A stretch of 64,000 bases of DNA, from assembly GCA_003020985.1 (NCBI GenBank), contig PXRM01000003.1, positions 39,984 to 103,983 on the forward strand, written 5' to 3'. Within the stretch, counting starts at the first letter, position 1. Every line of letters begins with the position of its first letter. The notes beneath the pieces were generated by a model. That model ran no database searches. It was not told where the DNA came from and was given only the letters and a program-made list of their open reading frames with translations. This DNA is from Halobacteriales archaeon QS_4_70_19 (GTDB lineage: Archaea > Halobacteriota > Halobacteria > Halobacteriales > Haloarculaceae). This document shows, piece after piece, positions 18,173 through 27,634 of this stretch. The position numbers and the translations under genes were made by a program.

Positions 18173-20365
18173 TCAGCCGTCGAAGCCGGTCCCGATACCG
18201 ACGACCGTGTTAGTGTCCTGGGTGCCGGGGACGGCCACCCACTCGTCGCTGCCGGGCGGGCTGACCTCTGCCGGGCCGAACGTGTCCCGGCCCGGGGAGG
18301 ACGGGGCCTCCACGAAGTAGTCGGCCGACACGCTCGTCCCGGTCCCCGCGAGGGTGACCAGGGTGCGCCCGTCGTCAAGCGTCTCCGTCGCCGCCACGTC
18401 GCCCCCCACGACCTCCCAGCCCGCCGGGACGGTGTCGCGGAGCCGGACCGCGCGCTCGGCGCTCGCCGACAGCGAGACCTGGTTCGTCGCGCCCGCGGTG
18501 AAGACGCTGCCGTCGTCCGTTCGCTCGCCCTCCACCGCGAGCGTCTCGGGCGAGTCGGCGACCGGGAGTCGGAGGGCCGTCCCGCCGGGGCGGTTCGGCG
18601 CGCCGAGTACGACCTCGTTCGTCGGCCGGCCGTCCGGGTCGTTCAAGCACCAGTCGCGGTTGTCTGACGCGACGACCAGTCCCACCCGCGACCCGTCGCT
18701 GAACACGTAGTCCGCGTCCCAGAACTCGACCGGCGCCCGGTACGGCTCTCCGACCGGCACCGGCTCGGACGTGTCCAGCCCGTTCCGGTTCCGGGCGTTG
18801 AGGAATCCGCGGGTCGCCACCTCCACGGAGCCGTCCGGGAACCGCTCGTAGAGGACGGGCGTGAAGTGGACGGAGTCGGCCGTCGAACTGGCCAGCAGGT
18901 CCAGTTGCGGCGCGCGCCACTCCCCGAGCGGGACGCTCCCCGTGACCCGGAGGCGGTCCGCCAGCGCCGCGGACTCGAACTTGAGGTGGTTGTGGGCGCT
19001 CCCGTCGGTGGCAAACATCTCCTCCTCGGTCAGCGGCGGCGCCGTGTCCGTGTACGTCGGTGCTCCGTCGCCGACGAGTGCGAGCGCACGCTGGCCGGCA
19101 TCGGCCCGCGTCAGGGCGAACCGCTCCACCTGCGTTCCGCGCGGCGGTAGCTCCTCGTGCTGGAGGCGCTCGCCCGTGCTGACCTGCGTGTCCACGCGCG
19201 GGATGTCCGTGACGCCGGTGTCGATGCCCTGCAGGAACTGGTCGAACCAGGCGTGGCGCACGTCCTGCGCGTCCGCGAAGTTCGAGTCCGTGTGGGGCCA
19301 CTGGCCCATCACGAGCTTCTTCGGGACGGTGTCGGGCAGCGCGTCGAAAAAGCGCGTCGAGTCCCAGTGCTTGACGTTGTGGTCGAGCCAGCCCGCCTCC
19401 AGGAACACCGCGCAGTCGACGTTCTCGGCCCGCCGGCGGTAGTCCCGGCGCTCCCAGAACTCGTCGTACACCGGGTCGTACTCGTAGGCCCGCTCGGTGT
19501 GCTCGACGCCGTCACAGGGGGCGAACCGGCGCTCGTTCGCCGCGGCGAACCGCCCCGGGTCCTGGACGTTCGCGCCGGGGACGAACCCGAAGCCGAGGTC
19601 GAACGCCAGCGGCGTGTCGAACCCCTCGTCCGTCGGGTACTCGTTGTTGAGGAAGTAGCGGATGCCGCCGCCGAAGGCGTAGTCGTACCAGCGGTCGATG
19701 GCCACCTGCGGGACGATGGCCGCCAGATGCTCGGGGGCCTCCACGGCGGCCGCGAGCTGGGTCGTGCCGTCGTAGGAGGCGCCGATCATCCCGACGTTCC
19801 GGGTGCCCGCGCTCCCCCCGTCGCGGTCGGCGTACTCGCCGGCCGCGTCCGGCTCGCCACCGAGGTACTCGACCAGTTGCTTGCCGGTGAGTCGCTCGCG
19901 GTAGCCCCCGTAGTCGTAGCAGCCGCCGGAGTTCCGACAGCCGACCACGTCGAAGCTCGCCCGGGCGTAGCCCCGCGGGACGTAGTAGTCCGCCACCCCG
20001 TCGGCCGCGATGCTCGCGGCCTCGCTCTGCGGGCTCCGGATGTCGTTGTACGGCGAGTAGGTGAGGATGACGGGGACGTCCTTCACCATCTCGCCGTCGT
20101 CGTCGGTCGGCCAGATGATCTCGCCGAACAGCGTCGGCGACTCCGCGGCCCCGCCCTTGGCCTCGGGCAGCGTGTAGCTCGTCTCCACGTAGTGCTGCTC
20201 GGCGGCGGCCATCCCGTACTGGGGTTCGGTTTCGCCGCTCGCGGTCTCGTAGTCATCGTTCGGGACCGCCACGGCCTCCCCGGCCCCGGCGTCGGCGACG
20301 ACCGTCGCGGCGCCCGCGTACCCTGCCACCCTGAGCAGGTCTCGGCGTGTAATGCGCTCTCGCAT
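18173..20365 (-). CDS. Secreted CocE/NonD-type hydrolase (X-Pro dipeptidyl-peptidase S15 fold)
   Basis: An alpha/beta hydrolase exported by the Tat pathway. The ATG at 20365 gives MRERITRRDLLRVAGYAG, a clear twin-arginine signal, and 730 aa in all. The nucleophile elbow is GASYDG, the acid is probably the Asp in AGWLDHNV, and the His is in GQWPHTDSNF. The C-terminal half (about 430-730) is the galactose-binding-like S15 domain. Likely substrates are peptides or acyl esters outside the cell. A 25-base tandem repeat lies directly upstream. The frame stays open for another 1.1 kb upstream over the tRNA and alaS; that part is not coding. Confidence 0.85.
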   Translation of the reverse strand: MRERITRRDLLRVAGYAGAATVVADAGAGEAVAVPNDDYETASGETEPQYGMAAAEQHYVETSYTLPEAKGGAAESPTLFGEIIWPTDDDGEMVKDVPVILTYSPYNDIRSPQSEAASIAADGVADYYVPRGYARASFDVVGCRNSGGCYDYGGYRERLTGKQLVEYLGGEPDAAGEYADRDGGSAGTRNVGMIGASYDGTTQLAAAVEAPEHLAAIVPQVAIDRWYDYAFGGGIRYFLNNEYPTDEGFDTPLAFDLGFGFVPGANVQDPGRFAAANERRFAPCDGVEHTERAYEYDPVYDEFWERRDYRRRAENVDCAVFLEAGWLDHNVKHWDSTRFFDALPDTVPKKLVMGQWPHTDSNFADAQDVRHAWFDQFLQGIDTGVTDIPRVDTQVSTGERLQHEELPPRGTQVERFALTRADAGQRALALVGDGAPTYTDTAPPLTEEEMFATDGSAHNHLKFESAALADRLRVTGSVPLGEWRAPQLDLLASSTADSVHFTPVLYERFPDGSVEVATRGFLNARNRNGLDTSEPVPVGEPYRAPVEFWDADYVFSDGSRVGLVVASDNRDWCLNDPDGRPTNEVVLGAPNRPGGTALRLPVADSPETLAVEGERTDDGSVFTAGATNQVSLSASAERAVRLRDTVPAGWEVVGGDVAATETLDDGRTLVTLAGTGTSVSADYFVEAPSSPGRDTFGPAEVSPPGSDEWVAVPGTQDTNTVVGIGTGFDG

Positions 20366-20393
20366 GTGTGGACGACTGCCGCCGACCCACAAA

Positions 20394-20451
20394 GGGACTC
20401 TGACAAGCCCGTCAAAACGGGACTCTGACAAGCCCGTCAAAACGGGACGCT
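20394..20451. repeat. Tandem 25-base repeat with internal hairpins upstream of the S15 hydrolase gene
   Basis: Two adjoining 25-base units (20402-20426 and 20427-20451), differing at one base, each begin gacaagcccgtcaaaacggg. An 8-base partial copy (gggactct) precedes them. Each unit holds a small palindrome, cccgt-caaa-acggg. The array is 28 bases upstream of the hydrolase start, in the position of a promoter or 5' leader, so an operator or leader-structure role is plausible. Confidence 0.6.
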
Positions 20452-20519
20452 GAATGCGGTCAAACAACCGTTCGGTGCTCCTCGGTAGCGTTCCCCGGAC
20501 GCTCCCGCCGATGGTGGCA

Positions 20520-20615
20520 CTGTTCGCTTCGCTCGGAGCGAGCGTGGTGGGACCGAGCGAACGCCTCGCGTTCGCGAGGGTCACCGCGGTCGTGAGCGAG
20601 GAGCGTAGCGACGAG
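20520..20615. repeat. GC-rich palindromes in the 3' flank of tRNA-Arg
   Basis: Several short inverted repeats of CGCTCG/CGAGCG type occur here, including a perfect 7-base stem cctcgcg/cgcgagg (20564-20570 with 20573-20579). They lie downstream of the tRNA in its direction of transcription and might serve as termination or processing structures, or be repeat debris. Confidence 0.4.
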
Positions 20616-20619
20616 CGAA

Positions 20620-20694
20620 CGAGCGCGGTGGGATTCGAACCCACGACCATCGGATTAGAAGTCCGACGCTCTCTCCAGGCTGAGCTACGCGCCC
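20620..20694 (-). tRNA. tRNA-Arg (anticodon TCT)
   Basis: A complete 75-base cloverleaf. The acceptor is GGGCGCG paired with CGCGCTC (one G-U pair) plus discriminator G. The D stem is GCTC/GAGC. The anticodon stem TCGGA/TCCGA carries loop CTTCTAA, giving anticodon TCT (codon AGA). The T arm is GTGGG-TTCGAAT-CCCAC. No intron and no encoded CCA. It lies between alaS and the S15 hydrolase gene, on the same strand as both. Confidence 0.96.
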
Positions 20695-20751
20695 TGTCGG
20701 CAGGCAGGGCCGCCGGGCGCAAAAGCGGTGTGGGTTCCGGCTGCGGGGGAC

Positions 20752-23553
20752 TTAGGCCTCTAGCTTCTGTTGCAGGACCTCGGGGGCCGCGGCCAGCGCG
20801 TCGTCGAGCGCGTCGGTGTCGGGCCCACCGCCCTGTGCGAAGTCCGGCGGGCCGCCACCGCCGCCGCCGACACGACCGGCGAGGTCGGCGACGACCTCGC
20901 CCGCGTTGATGCCGACGCTGTCCGGAATGGCGACGACGAAGGTCGCGCCGTCGACCCCCGACCCGATGACGGCGACCTTCCCCTCGTCGGCGAGCGCGTT
21001 CGCGGTCGCCCGGAGCTCGTCCATGTCGGCGTCGAGCCGCTGGACGACGGCCGTCGTCTCGCCGAGGTCGACCTCCTCGCCGGACTCCCCGCCCTGGGCG
21101 CGGGCCTCGGCGAGCTGCTCTTTCAGCTCCTCGATGCGCTTGCCCCGCTCCTTCCACTCCTCGAAGAACCGCTCGGCCGTCTCGGGCACCGCCTGCGGGT
21201 CCACGTCCAGCGTGTCGGCCGCGTCGTAGAGGGCGTCTTCGGTGCGCTGGGTGGCGTCGATGGCGGCGTCGCCGGCCGCGAAGACGAGCCGCTCGACGCC
21301 GTCCTGCACGCGCTCCGTCCCGACGACCTTGATCGTCCCGATCTCGCCGGTCCGGCTGACGTGGGTCCCGGCACAGGCCTGCACGTCCTGGCCGACCGTG
21401 ATGACCCGGACCTCCGTCCCGGCCGGGATGCCGCCCTGGAACAGGTCGAAGCCGTACTTGCCCTGCGCGTCGTTCCGGTCGAGCCACTCCTGCTTGATGG
21501 AGACGTTCTCCCGGACGATGTCGTTGGCCACCCGTTCGATGGCCCTGACCTCCTCCCGGTCGATGCGGTCGTAGTGGGTGACGTCCAGCCGCGATGACTC
21601 CACGCCCTTCTGCGCGCCGGCCTGCCGGACGTGGTCGCCCAGCACCTCGCGGGCGGCGTGGCCGACGATGTGGGTCGCGGTGTGGTGGGCCATCAGGCGC
21701 CGGCGGCGGGTGCCGTCGACCTGCCCGCGGACGAACTCCCCCTTCCCGGGGTCCTCGTCCGTCCGGTGGAGGACGACGCCGTCGACCTCCCGTACGTCCG
21801 TCACCTCGGCGGTGGCGTCGTCGTTCGAGAGCGTCCCGGCGTCGGCGGGCTGGCCCCCGCCCTCGGGGTAGAACATCGTCTGGTCGAGCGCCACGTCGTA
21901 CAGCGTCTCGCCGTCCTCGCCCGCCTCCGGCCGCTCGTTGACGTCCAGCACGACGGCCTCGAACTCCGTCCGGTCGGGGTCCTCGTAGAACAGTTTCTCC
22001 GTCGCCGGCAGGTCAGCGACCCGCTCGTCGACCCCCTCGCCCTCCTCGCCGAAGGCGGCGCCGCCCCCGTGACGGGAGGCCACCAGCGAGTAGAAGTCGT
22101 CGGGGACCGCCACCTCGGCGCCGCGCTCGGCGGCGATCTCCTCGACCATGTCCGGCTGGATGCCGTGGCTGTCGTACAGCTCGATGACCTCATCCAGCGG
22201 GACGGGCTCGTCGCGGTCGGCGTACTCGTCGGCGAGCGCCTCGACCCGGCGGCCGCCCCGTTCCAGCGTCTCGCGGTACTTCTCGACCTCCGTCCGGACG
22301 ATGTCGCGGATGGTGTCGCGGTTCCGGTAGTCCAGCCGCTCGGCCTGCATGTCCACGAGCTCGTCGAGCGGGGCGTCCACGCCCACGTCGTCGACGAGCC
22401 GTTTGGTACGGCGCAGGACCATCCGCGCGAGGTAGCCCGTCCCCGCGTTGGAGGGGACGACGCCGTCGCCTAGCATGTACGCCAGCGTCCGGCAGTGGTC
22501 GGCGATGGCGTAGATGTCCTCCAGCGGCTCCATCAGCGCCTCCAGGCGCTCGACGTCGACGTCGAGCCGCTCGGCGATCTCCCGCCGGGCTGTCTCCATG
22601 TCCTCGGCCTCGTCGATGTCCATCCGGCCCGCCAGCTTGGCCGACTGGTGGATCAGGTCCTCCTGGGCCTCCGTGTGCTCGATGCCGGCGTTCTCCTTCA
22701 GGAAGTCGATGGCCTCCGGGTAGACCGCCTCGTACACCGTGGGCGTCCCCTGGCTCATCCAGGTCCACCGCTCCAGCCCGTAGCCCGTGTCGACGATGTA
22801 CGTGTCCATGGGGCTGTAGCGGTTGCCGTCCTTCAGCTCGTACTCCCCGTCGTGGTCCTGCTCCATCGACATGAAGACGAGCGTCGCCAGCTCGGCGCCC
22901 TTGTAGATGACCTCGATGGCCGGCCCGGCGTTGCCGCCCCCGACCCACGGGTCCTCGATGTAGGTGATCTCCTCGACGTCGGCGCCCAGCTCCTCGAACA
23001 GGCCCTCGCAGAGCTCGACGGTCCGGTCCTTCCAGTACACCTCGCCCTGGTAGGCGTACTGGTCGGGGTCCTCGATGTCCTCGCGGGCGTTGAACGCGTG
23101 GTGGGCCATCATCTCGAACGCCATCGTGTGGCGCCCGGTCTTGCCGACGTTGTCGATGTCCTGCATCCGGATGCAGGGCTGGCTGATGGTCAGCGGGTTG
23201 GCCGGCGGCGGCGTCCTGCCCGAGGTGACCAGCGGCTGGAAGTCGTAGATGGACGCCTGGGTCAGGAGGACGTCGTCGCGCCAGCGGTTGGCGGCCACCG
23301 GGTACGGATCGATGCGCTCGTGCCCGTGCTCCTCGAAGTACGAGAGGAAGGCCTCCCGCATCTCCGAGAGCGAGTGCGACTCGGCGAAGCCGGGGTCGTC
23401 GATGAAGCCGTACTCCTCGCAGGGGGGCTCGCCGCACAGCTCGCGGTCCTCGTCGCGCGTCCAGAAGTGGTCCTCACAGCCCGGACACTCCTTCCGGACG
23501 AACCCCTCCTCCCGGAAGTATTCGAGTTGGTACTCCTCTGTGAGGTCGCTCAT
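20752..23553 (-). CDS. alaS: Alanine--tRNA ligase (archaeal type)
   Basis: Charges tRNA-Ala and edits mischarged Ser/Gly. The ATG at 23553 ([13 protein letters not shown]) is preferred to a GTG three codons upstream; 933 aa. An archaeal N-terminal Cys-rich zinc module is present (CPGC, CGEPPC). The class II catalytic domain follows ([21 protein letters not shown]). The editing domain has the HTATH zinc motif and CAGTH. The C-terminal DHHA1-like domain ends in a Gly-rich stretch (GRVGGGGGG). Same strand as the downstream tRNA-Arg. Confidence 0.97.
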   Translation of the reverse strand: MSDLTEEYQLEYFREEGFVRKECPGCEDHFWTRDEDRELCGEPPCEEYGFIDDPGFAESHSLSEMREAFLSYFEEHGHERIDPYPVAANRWRDDVLLTQASIYDFQPLVTSGRTPPPANPLTISQPCIRMQDIDNVGKTGRHTMAFEMMAHHAFNAREDIEDPDQYAYQGEVYWKDRTVELCEGLFEELGADVEEITYIEDPWVGGGNAGPAIEVIYKGAELATLVFMSMEQDHDGEYELKDGNRYSPMDTYIVDTGYGLERWTWMSQGTPTVYEAVYPEAIDFLKENAGIEHTEAQEDLIHQSAKLAGRMDIDEAEDMETARREIAERLDVDVERLEALMEPLEDIYAIADHCRTLAYMLGDGVVPSNAGTGYLARMVLRRTKRLVDDVGVDAPLDELVDMQAERLDYRNRDTIRDIVRTEVEKYRETLERGGRRVEALADEYADRDEPVPLDEVIELYDSHGIQPDMVEEIAAERGAEVAVPDDFYSLVASRHGGGAAFGEEGEGVDERVADLPATEKLFYEDPDRTEFEAVVLDVNERPEAGEDGETLYDVALDQTMFYPEGGGQPADAGTLSNDDATAEVTDVREVDGVVLHRTDEDPGKGEFVRGQVDGTRRRRLMAHHTATHIVGHAAREVLGDHVRQAGAQKGVESSRLDVTHYDRIDREEVRAIERVANDIVRENVSIKQEWLDRNDAQGKYGFDLFQGGIPAGTEVRVITVGQDVQACAGTHVSRTGEIGTIKVVGTERVQDGVERLVFAAGDAAIDATQRTEDALYDAADTLDVDPQAVPETAERFFEEWKERGKRIEELKEQLAEARAQGGESGEEVDLGETTAVVQRLDADMDELRATANALADEGKVAVIGSGVDGATFVVAIPDSVGINAGEVVADLAGRVGGGGGGPPDFAQGGGPDTDALDDALAAAPEVLQQKLEA

Positions 23554-23562
23554 TGCGCACAC

Positions 23563-23797
23563 GTGGCTGCGGTTCGGGCAAAAGGGTTCCGAACGGCCGG
23601 TTCGGCGGCAAACGACGCCGAGACGGTCGTTTCACCGCCGAGCGACGCTCGCAGCGCGTCGTTCCCTCGACCCGACGCGCTGCCCGGGACAGTATTTTCG
23701 AGCAAGATACATCTACTAAATGGTTGTTATATCCGTATGAAAGATAGGATCCGAATCCGCCGCGAATGAACGATATTCGACGCTTGTCCGGGGCGAA
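23563..23797. other. Intergenic stretch, nothing recognised
   Basis: 235 bases between the helicase gene and alaS. The half nearer the helicase (about 23695-23760) is AT-rich and could hold promoter or terminator signals; the rest shows no structure I can support. Confidence 0.5.
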
Positions 23798-26053
23798 TCA
23801 CGGCTGTGGCGGCCCCTCGTCGTACGCGTCGAGCTCCCGGTAGAAGTTCAGCATCGCGAACTTGAGCTTCTCCGGGGAGACGTCGACCATCTCGGCGCGC
23901 TCCTCCTCCGGGAAGGTGTCGTGGACCGAGTACTGGCCGAGGCCGTCGGCGCGCGAGCGGGCGTATCGCTCGTCGACGAGCGCGCGCACCCCGAAGTCGT
24001 CGGGCGACCGGACCACCCGCCCGAGCGCCTGCCGGGTCTTCCTGACCGTGGGAATCTCGACGGCGTAGCGCCAGCCCTGGTCCTCGCTGCCGAACGCGCC
24101 CGCGAAGGCGTCCTCGACGGCCGCCATCCGGTCGTCGAGATGCGGGTACGGCACCCCGACCACGAGGACGGTGCGCGCGTCGTCGCCGTCGTAGCTCACC
24201 CCCTCCGCGAGCGTGCCCCACAGCGAGGTGAACAGGACGCCGTTCTCGCCCGCGGTGAACGTCTCACGGAGGTCCTCGGCCCGCTCCCCGGGCTGGTCGA
24301 GGTACGGCGTCGCGTCCGTGCCGACGCGGTCGTAGTACCGCTCGGCCTCCGCGTACGAGGGGCAGAAGACGAGCGTGTTGCCCGGCGTGAACCGGACCGC
24401 GTCCTCGATGGCCCCGGCGACGGTCGACTGGACGTCGGGGTCGTCGCGCTCGCTGGCGAACAGCGCCGGCGACGTGACCGCGAACGTCCGCCGGCGCTTC
24501 TTCGGGAACTGGAGCCCGTACGCCATCGTCACCGGGTCCGTCAGCCCGAGTAGCTCCCGCTGCACGCCGAACGGCCGCAGGGTGGCCGACATCAGGACGG
24601 AGGCGTGGAGGTCGTCGAACAGCGGTTCAGTCACCTGCCGGGGGATGCACGTGTACAGCTCCGCCCGGCCCCGGACGCCGGCCTCCGTCCGCCGGACGCT
24701 CACGACGGGGTACTGGCCCGGCTCCGCGGAGCCGTCCATCCAGTCGCCGATGAACCCGGCCGCCGCGAGCGTCCGGCACTCCCGGCGCGTCGTCGTCTCG
24801 CCCTCCTTGTACGCCTCCTGGTAGGACTGGTCGAGCGTCTTGCCGAGGTTGAGCGCGTGCTCGAGGTCCTGCTTGTAGCCCGGGCCCTCGTAGCGCTCCA
24901 GGAACGCCATCGTCAGGTCGTCCCGGCCCGTGTCGGCGTCGATGGTGACGTCCTCCCAGTCGTCGTCGAGCGCCTCGCGGCCCCCGAACCCCAGCCCGTC
25001 CTCGTAGGTGTCGACGAGCGCGTCGTGGAACGCCCGGACGACCCGCTGGGCGGCCTCGACCCGGAAGTCGTCGGTCTCGTCGAGTTCGTCCAGCGCGCTC
25101 GACAGCGTCACCTCGCTGCACGTGCGGGTGGCGTGGTCGCGTGCGGCGTCCTCGATGTTGTGTGCCTCGTCGAACACCGCGACGATGTCCTCCGGGTCGC
25201 GGCCGAGCCAGCGGAAGAACTGCTCGCGGACGGTCGGGTCCAGCAGGTGGTGGTAGTTGCAGACGACGAGGTCCACCCCCTCCATCCCCTCCTTCAGCAG
25301 CTCGTAGCCGCAGAAGTCGGCCTCGTGGGCCGCCTGGTAGATCTCGTCGGGCGTCCGCACGCCCGCGTACAGCCAGTCGTAGAAGTCGCTCGTGTCCGCC
25401 GTGAGGTTGCGCCGGTAGCGCTCGCAGACGTTGGCGTCGGCCTCCATCGTCTCGAGCTGGTCCTCCGCGGCCTGCAGTTCGTCGAGAACGGCCGCGCGGG
25501 CTGCCCCGAGGTCGCCGTTCGCGGCATCCGGCGACGCCCCGTCCGTGGCCGCCGTATCCCCGTTCCCGTCGTCGTCCGGGGCTCCGTCCGTGGCCGCCCG
25601 CAACTCGGCGGCCTGCTGCTCCAGGGCCTGCAGCTCCTCGGCCTGGTCGACGACCTCCCTGGTCGCGTCCCGGAGCGCCTGGCACTCCTGGTAGTCCACG
25701 TCGATGTGGCACATCGACCCCTTGCCGCGGAAGACGACCGACCGGATCGGCTCGCTGTCGTTGATGGCCCGGGCCTCCTCGATGAACTGCCGGGTCTGCT
25801 GGTGGACGTTCGTCGTGATGACGACCGTCTTGTTCGCGGCCCGCCCGTACTCCAGCGCCGGGGCGAGCGCCGCGAGCGTCTTGCCCGTCCCGCAGGCCCC
25901 CTCGAACAGCACGTCCCGCTCGGTGACCAGCGCCTCGCGGATGGTCTCCATCGCGTCCTGCTGGTGGTCGTACGGCTGGTCGTACGGGAAAAAGCGGAGG
26001 GAGCCGGGCCCGTCACTCGTCGCCACGCGAGCGGGTTGTTCGCTCCCGGACAA
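23798..26053 (-). CDS. XPD/DinG-like superfamily 2 DNA helicase with Fe-S domain
   Basis: A 5'-3' DNA helicase, probably acting in repair. 751 aa, ATG at 26053. Walker A is EGACGTGKTLAAL, and the DEAH box lies in VFDEAHNIEDA. Four cysteines typical of a [4Fe-4S] domain are present: MCHIDVDYQEC, VCERYRRN and DFCGYELL (about residues 105-270). An acidic Ala-rich insertion (about 150-200) sits inside this domain. The C-terminal RecA fold has SLWGTLAEGVSYDG and ALGRVVRSPDDFG. Haloarchaea often carry several XPD/Rad3 paralogs, so I give no symbol. Confidence 0.9.
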   Translation of the reverse strand: MSGSEQPARVATSDGPGSLRFFPYDQPYDHQQDAMETIREALVTERDVLFEGACGTGKTLAALAPALEYGRAANKTVVITTNVHQQTRQFIEEARAINDSEPIRSVVFRGKGSMCHIDVDYQECQALRDATREVVDQAEELQALEQQAAELRAATDGAPDDDGNGDTAATDGASPDAANGDLGAARAAVLDELQAAEDQLETMEADANVCERYRRNLTADTSDFYDWLYAGVRTPDEIYQAAHEADFCGYELLKEGMEGVDLVVCNYHHLLDPTVREQFFRWLGRDPEDIVAVFDEAHNIEDAARDHATRTCSEVTLSSALDELDETDDFRVEAAQRVVRAFHDALVDTYEDGLGFGGREALDDDWEDVTIDADTGRDDLTMAFLERYEGPGYKQDLEHALNLGKTLDQSYQEAYKEGETTTRRECRTLAAAGFIGDWMDGSAEPGQYPVVSVRRTEAGVRGRAELYTCIPRQVTEPLFDDLHASVLMSATLRPFGVQRELLGLTDPVTMAYGLQFPKKRRRTFAVTSPALFASERDDPDVQSTVAGAIEDAVRFTPGNTLVFCPSYAEAERYYDRVGTDATPYLDQPGERAEDLRETFTAGENGVLFTSLWGTLAEGVSYDGDDARTVLVVGVPYPHLDDRMAAVEDAFAGAFGSEDQGWRYAVEIPTVRKTRQALGRVVRSPDDFGVRALVDERYARSRADGLGQYSVHDTFPEEERAEMVDVSPEKLKFAMLNFYRELDAYDEGPPQP

Positions 26054-26241
26054 AAGGGTTCGTGCGGCGGAGCGGAAGTGGAGTCAGGTCGCCAGGACTA
26101 CGGCAGCAGGGTACTGACTGATGAAGCAACCGGGTTATTTCGGTACTTCAAATAGAAGATTATTTTCATCAGTAGAACAGGTCTTGGCTGAATTTTCTCA
26201 TTTGGCCGCTCAAAAAGATACATTATGTATGAATAATCCGG

Positions 26242-26703
26242 TCATATCTGGCGGACTGGCTCCCCATGTCCGCTTGAGATATCAGCCGAGTCGATGGAAT
26301 TAATCCGTATTTCTAGCCGATAGTTGGTGGACCGGACGAAATCTCCTTCGACCGTCTGCCGACCGGCTGTGTCTCCTTCGATCAACACGGTACAGACGAA
26401 CGTGGGGTCCGACGCTTCGATGAACGGCCACTCGATATCAATCGTTCGTAGCTCGCTCCCCTCGATACTGAACGCTTCCTGATAGTAGGGACCGGTAGTC
26501 GTTTCGGGCGTTCGCTCTTCAAATTCGAGCATCACAGTGAGAGTAACGGTTGACTCCGTGCGATTGTCGAGTACGATGTCCGGAAGCGAGGTGGAACTAC
26601 TAGCGGACGTGGGTCGTTCGCCCCCTGACGAGAGTCCCAGACAGCCGCTGTATCCTCCAGTAGCGGCAGCAAGCAGGAGGAAATGCCGCCTCGTTCGAGT
26701 CAT
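26242..26703 (-). CDS. Putative lipoprotein, paralog of the neighbouring plus-strand lipoprotein
   Basis: 153 aa starting MTRTRRHFLLLAAATGGYSG, with a Tat-like signal and a lipobox Cys at about residue 21. The mature domain looks like a small beta-sandwich: LDNRTESTVTLTVMLEFEE, then ELRTIDIEWPFIEASD. The latter aligns with ELTTAEVDWPAPSEDS of the protein at 27027-27479, and both share the pattern exported anchor plus one ~110-residue domain. Its ATG overlaps the TGA of the small frame upstream (26703), which suggests coupling. Composition is AT-richer than average. Confidence 0.65.
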   Translation of the reverse strand: MTRTRRHFLLLAAATGGYSGCLGLSSGGERPTSASSSTSLPDIVLDNRTESTVTLTVMLEFEERTPETTTGPYYQEAFSIEGSELRTIDIEWPFIEASDPTFVCTVLIEGDTAGRQTVEGDFVRSTNYRLEIRINSIDSADISSGHGEPVRQI

Positions 26704-26936
26704 CAGTAGATAGAGCTGCCCCTCTCATCGAATGTGGCGTCTGCGGCGTCGAGCGTACAGCCCGTGAGGGTCTGAGCGTACGCATTGAACGACTGATTCG
26801 AACTGCAGTTCCCGTGCGTATCATGAGTTCCGACGTACGTTGTGACCATGGGAGATACATCTGACGAGCCCCGAAATACCTTTCCCCAGGTCGTGTTCGT
26901 CGTCCTCTGTATTGACGCCGCTGATGTCCTCTTCAA
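26703..26936 (-). pseudogene. Small or broken gene upstream of and overlapping the lipoprotein gene
   Basis: A 77-residue frame (TTG start at 26936) ends in TGA overlapping the ATG of the downstream lipoprotein gene. The C-terminal half (VTTYVGTHDTHGNCSSNQSF and following) looks protein-like. The first ~25 residues look unnatural, and a different frame there reads a more typical acidic sequence (EEDISGVNTEDDEHDLGKG), so the gene may carry a frameshift near 26850. A shorter product starting at the internal ATG (MVTTYVGT) is also possible. Family not recognised. Confidence 0.35.
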
Positions 26937-27026
26937 TAACTGTGTGAAGCAGTTCCTGAGTAACTCATTGATGCGATGGACGGCGGTGGCACAAGCACTT
27001 TCTGAGCACAGATTGACGCTCGATTC

Positions 27027-27479
27027 ATGAATCTCTCCCGTCGTAGCTTCGTCGCTCTCGTCGGCGTGGCATTCGGCGGCTGTACTGGGACCACCGGAGA
27101 CGATACGTCGGGCGGAGCGGAGCCCAATTGTGAGTCCCCGACCGAGATCGCTCCCGACCTATCGGTTTCCAACCACTCGAATGATGACCGCCGCGTTCAG
27201 GTTCGAATCACTCAGGGGGAGACGACGGTTCTGGACCGATCGTTCGACACGACACCCGGGGAGTTGACCACGGCCGAGGTCGACTGGCCGGCCCCGAGCG
27301 AGGACAGCCCGGTTCGCCTGCGTGCGTCGCTCCCAACCGGTGTGGCCGACGAGGCGGTCGTGGACAGGGTCGCGGAACTCGACTGGAACTACACCGCGGC
27401 GGTCGAGGTCGACGGCTCGCAGGCGCTCTCGGCTCGCGTCGAGCATGTGGACCCGGCGACGCCGGAAGGGGGCTGCTGA
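27027..27479 (+). CDS. Tat-exported lipoprotein, paralog of the 26242-26703 product
   Basis: 150 aa starting MNLSRRSFVALVGVAFGGC, with a clean twin-arginine signal and lipobox Cys at residue 19. A Thr/Asp-rich linker is followed by one small domain: NDDRRVQVRITQGETT, FDTTPGELTTAEVDWP. It shares motifs and layout with the product of the minus-strand gene 320 bases away, so the two are probably a divergent duplicate pair. Two further cysteines (NC near residue 37 and the C-terminal Cys) could form a disulfide. Function unknown. Confidence 0.7.
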   Translation: MNLSRRSFVALVGVAFGGCTGTTGDDTSGGAEPNCESPTEIAPDLSVSNHSNDDRRVQVRITQGETTVLDRSFDTTPGELTTAEVDWPAPSEDSPVRLRASLPTGVADEAVVDRVAELDWNYTAAVEVDGSQALSARVEHVDPATPEGGC

Positions 27480-27634
27480 ATCAGTAGGCGTCGGGAGACC
27501 GTTCCTCGATCGCGAGTGAGTCATACGAGACGGATGGGGCAGCCCGTCGGACGTAGCCGACCAGAGACGTGTTATAGATGAGTAATCCTCCAAATACCAC
27601 AATTATAGAGCTATTATGTCATCGTAACTCAGAA

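Noticed and set aside
20366..21487. 1.1-kb in-frame extension of the S15 hydrolase gene across the tRNA and alaS
   Set aside because: It covers a tRNA and an alaS shadow; the Tat signal at 20365 is the true start.
26121..26303. 60-residue plus-strand frame in AT-rich DNA
   Set aside because: No ribosome-binding or domain features, and it overlaps the 3' end of the lipoprotein gene; probably chance.
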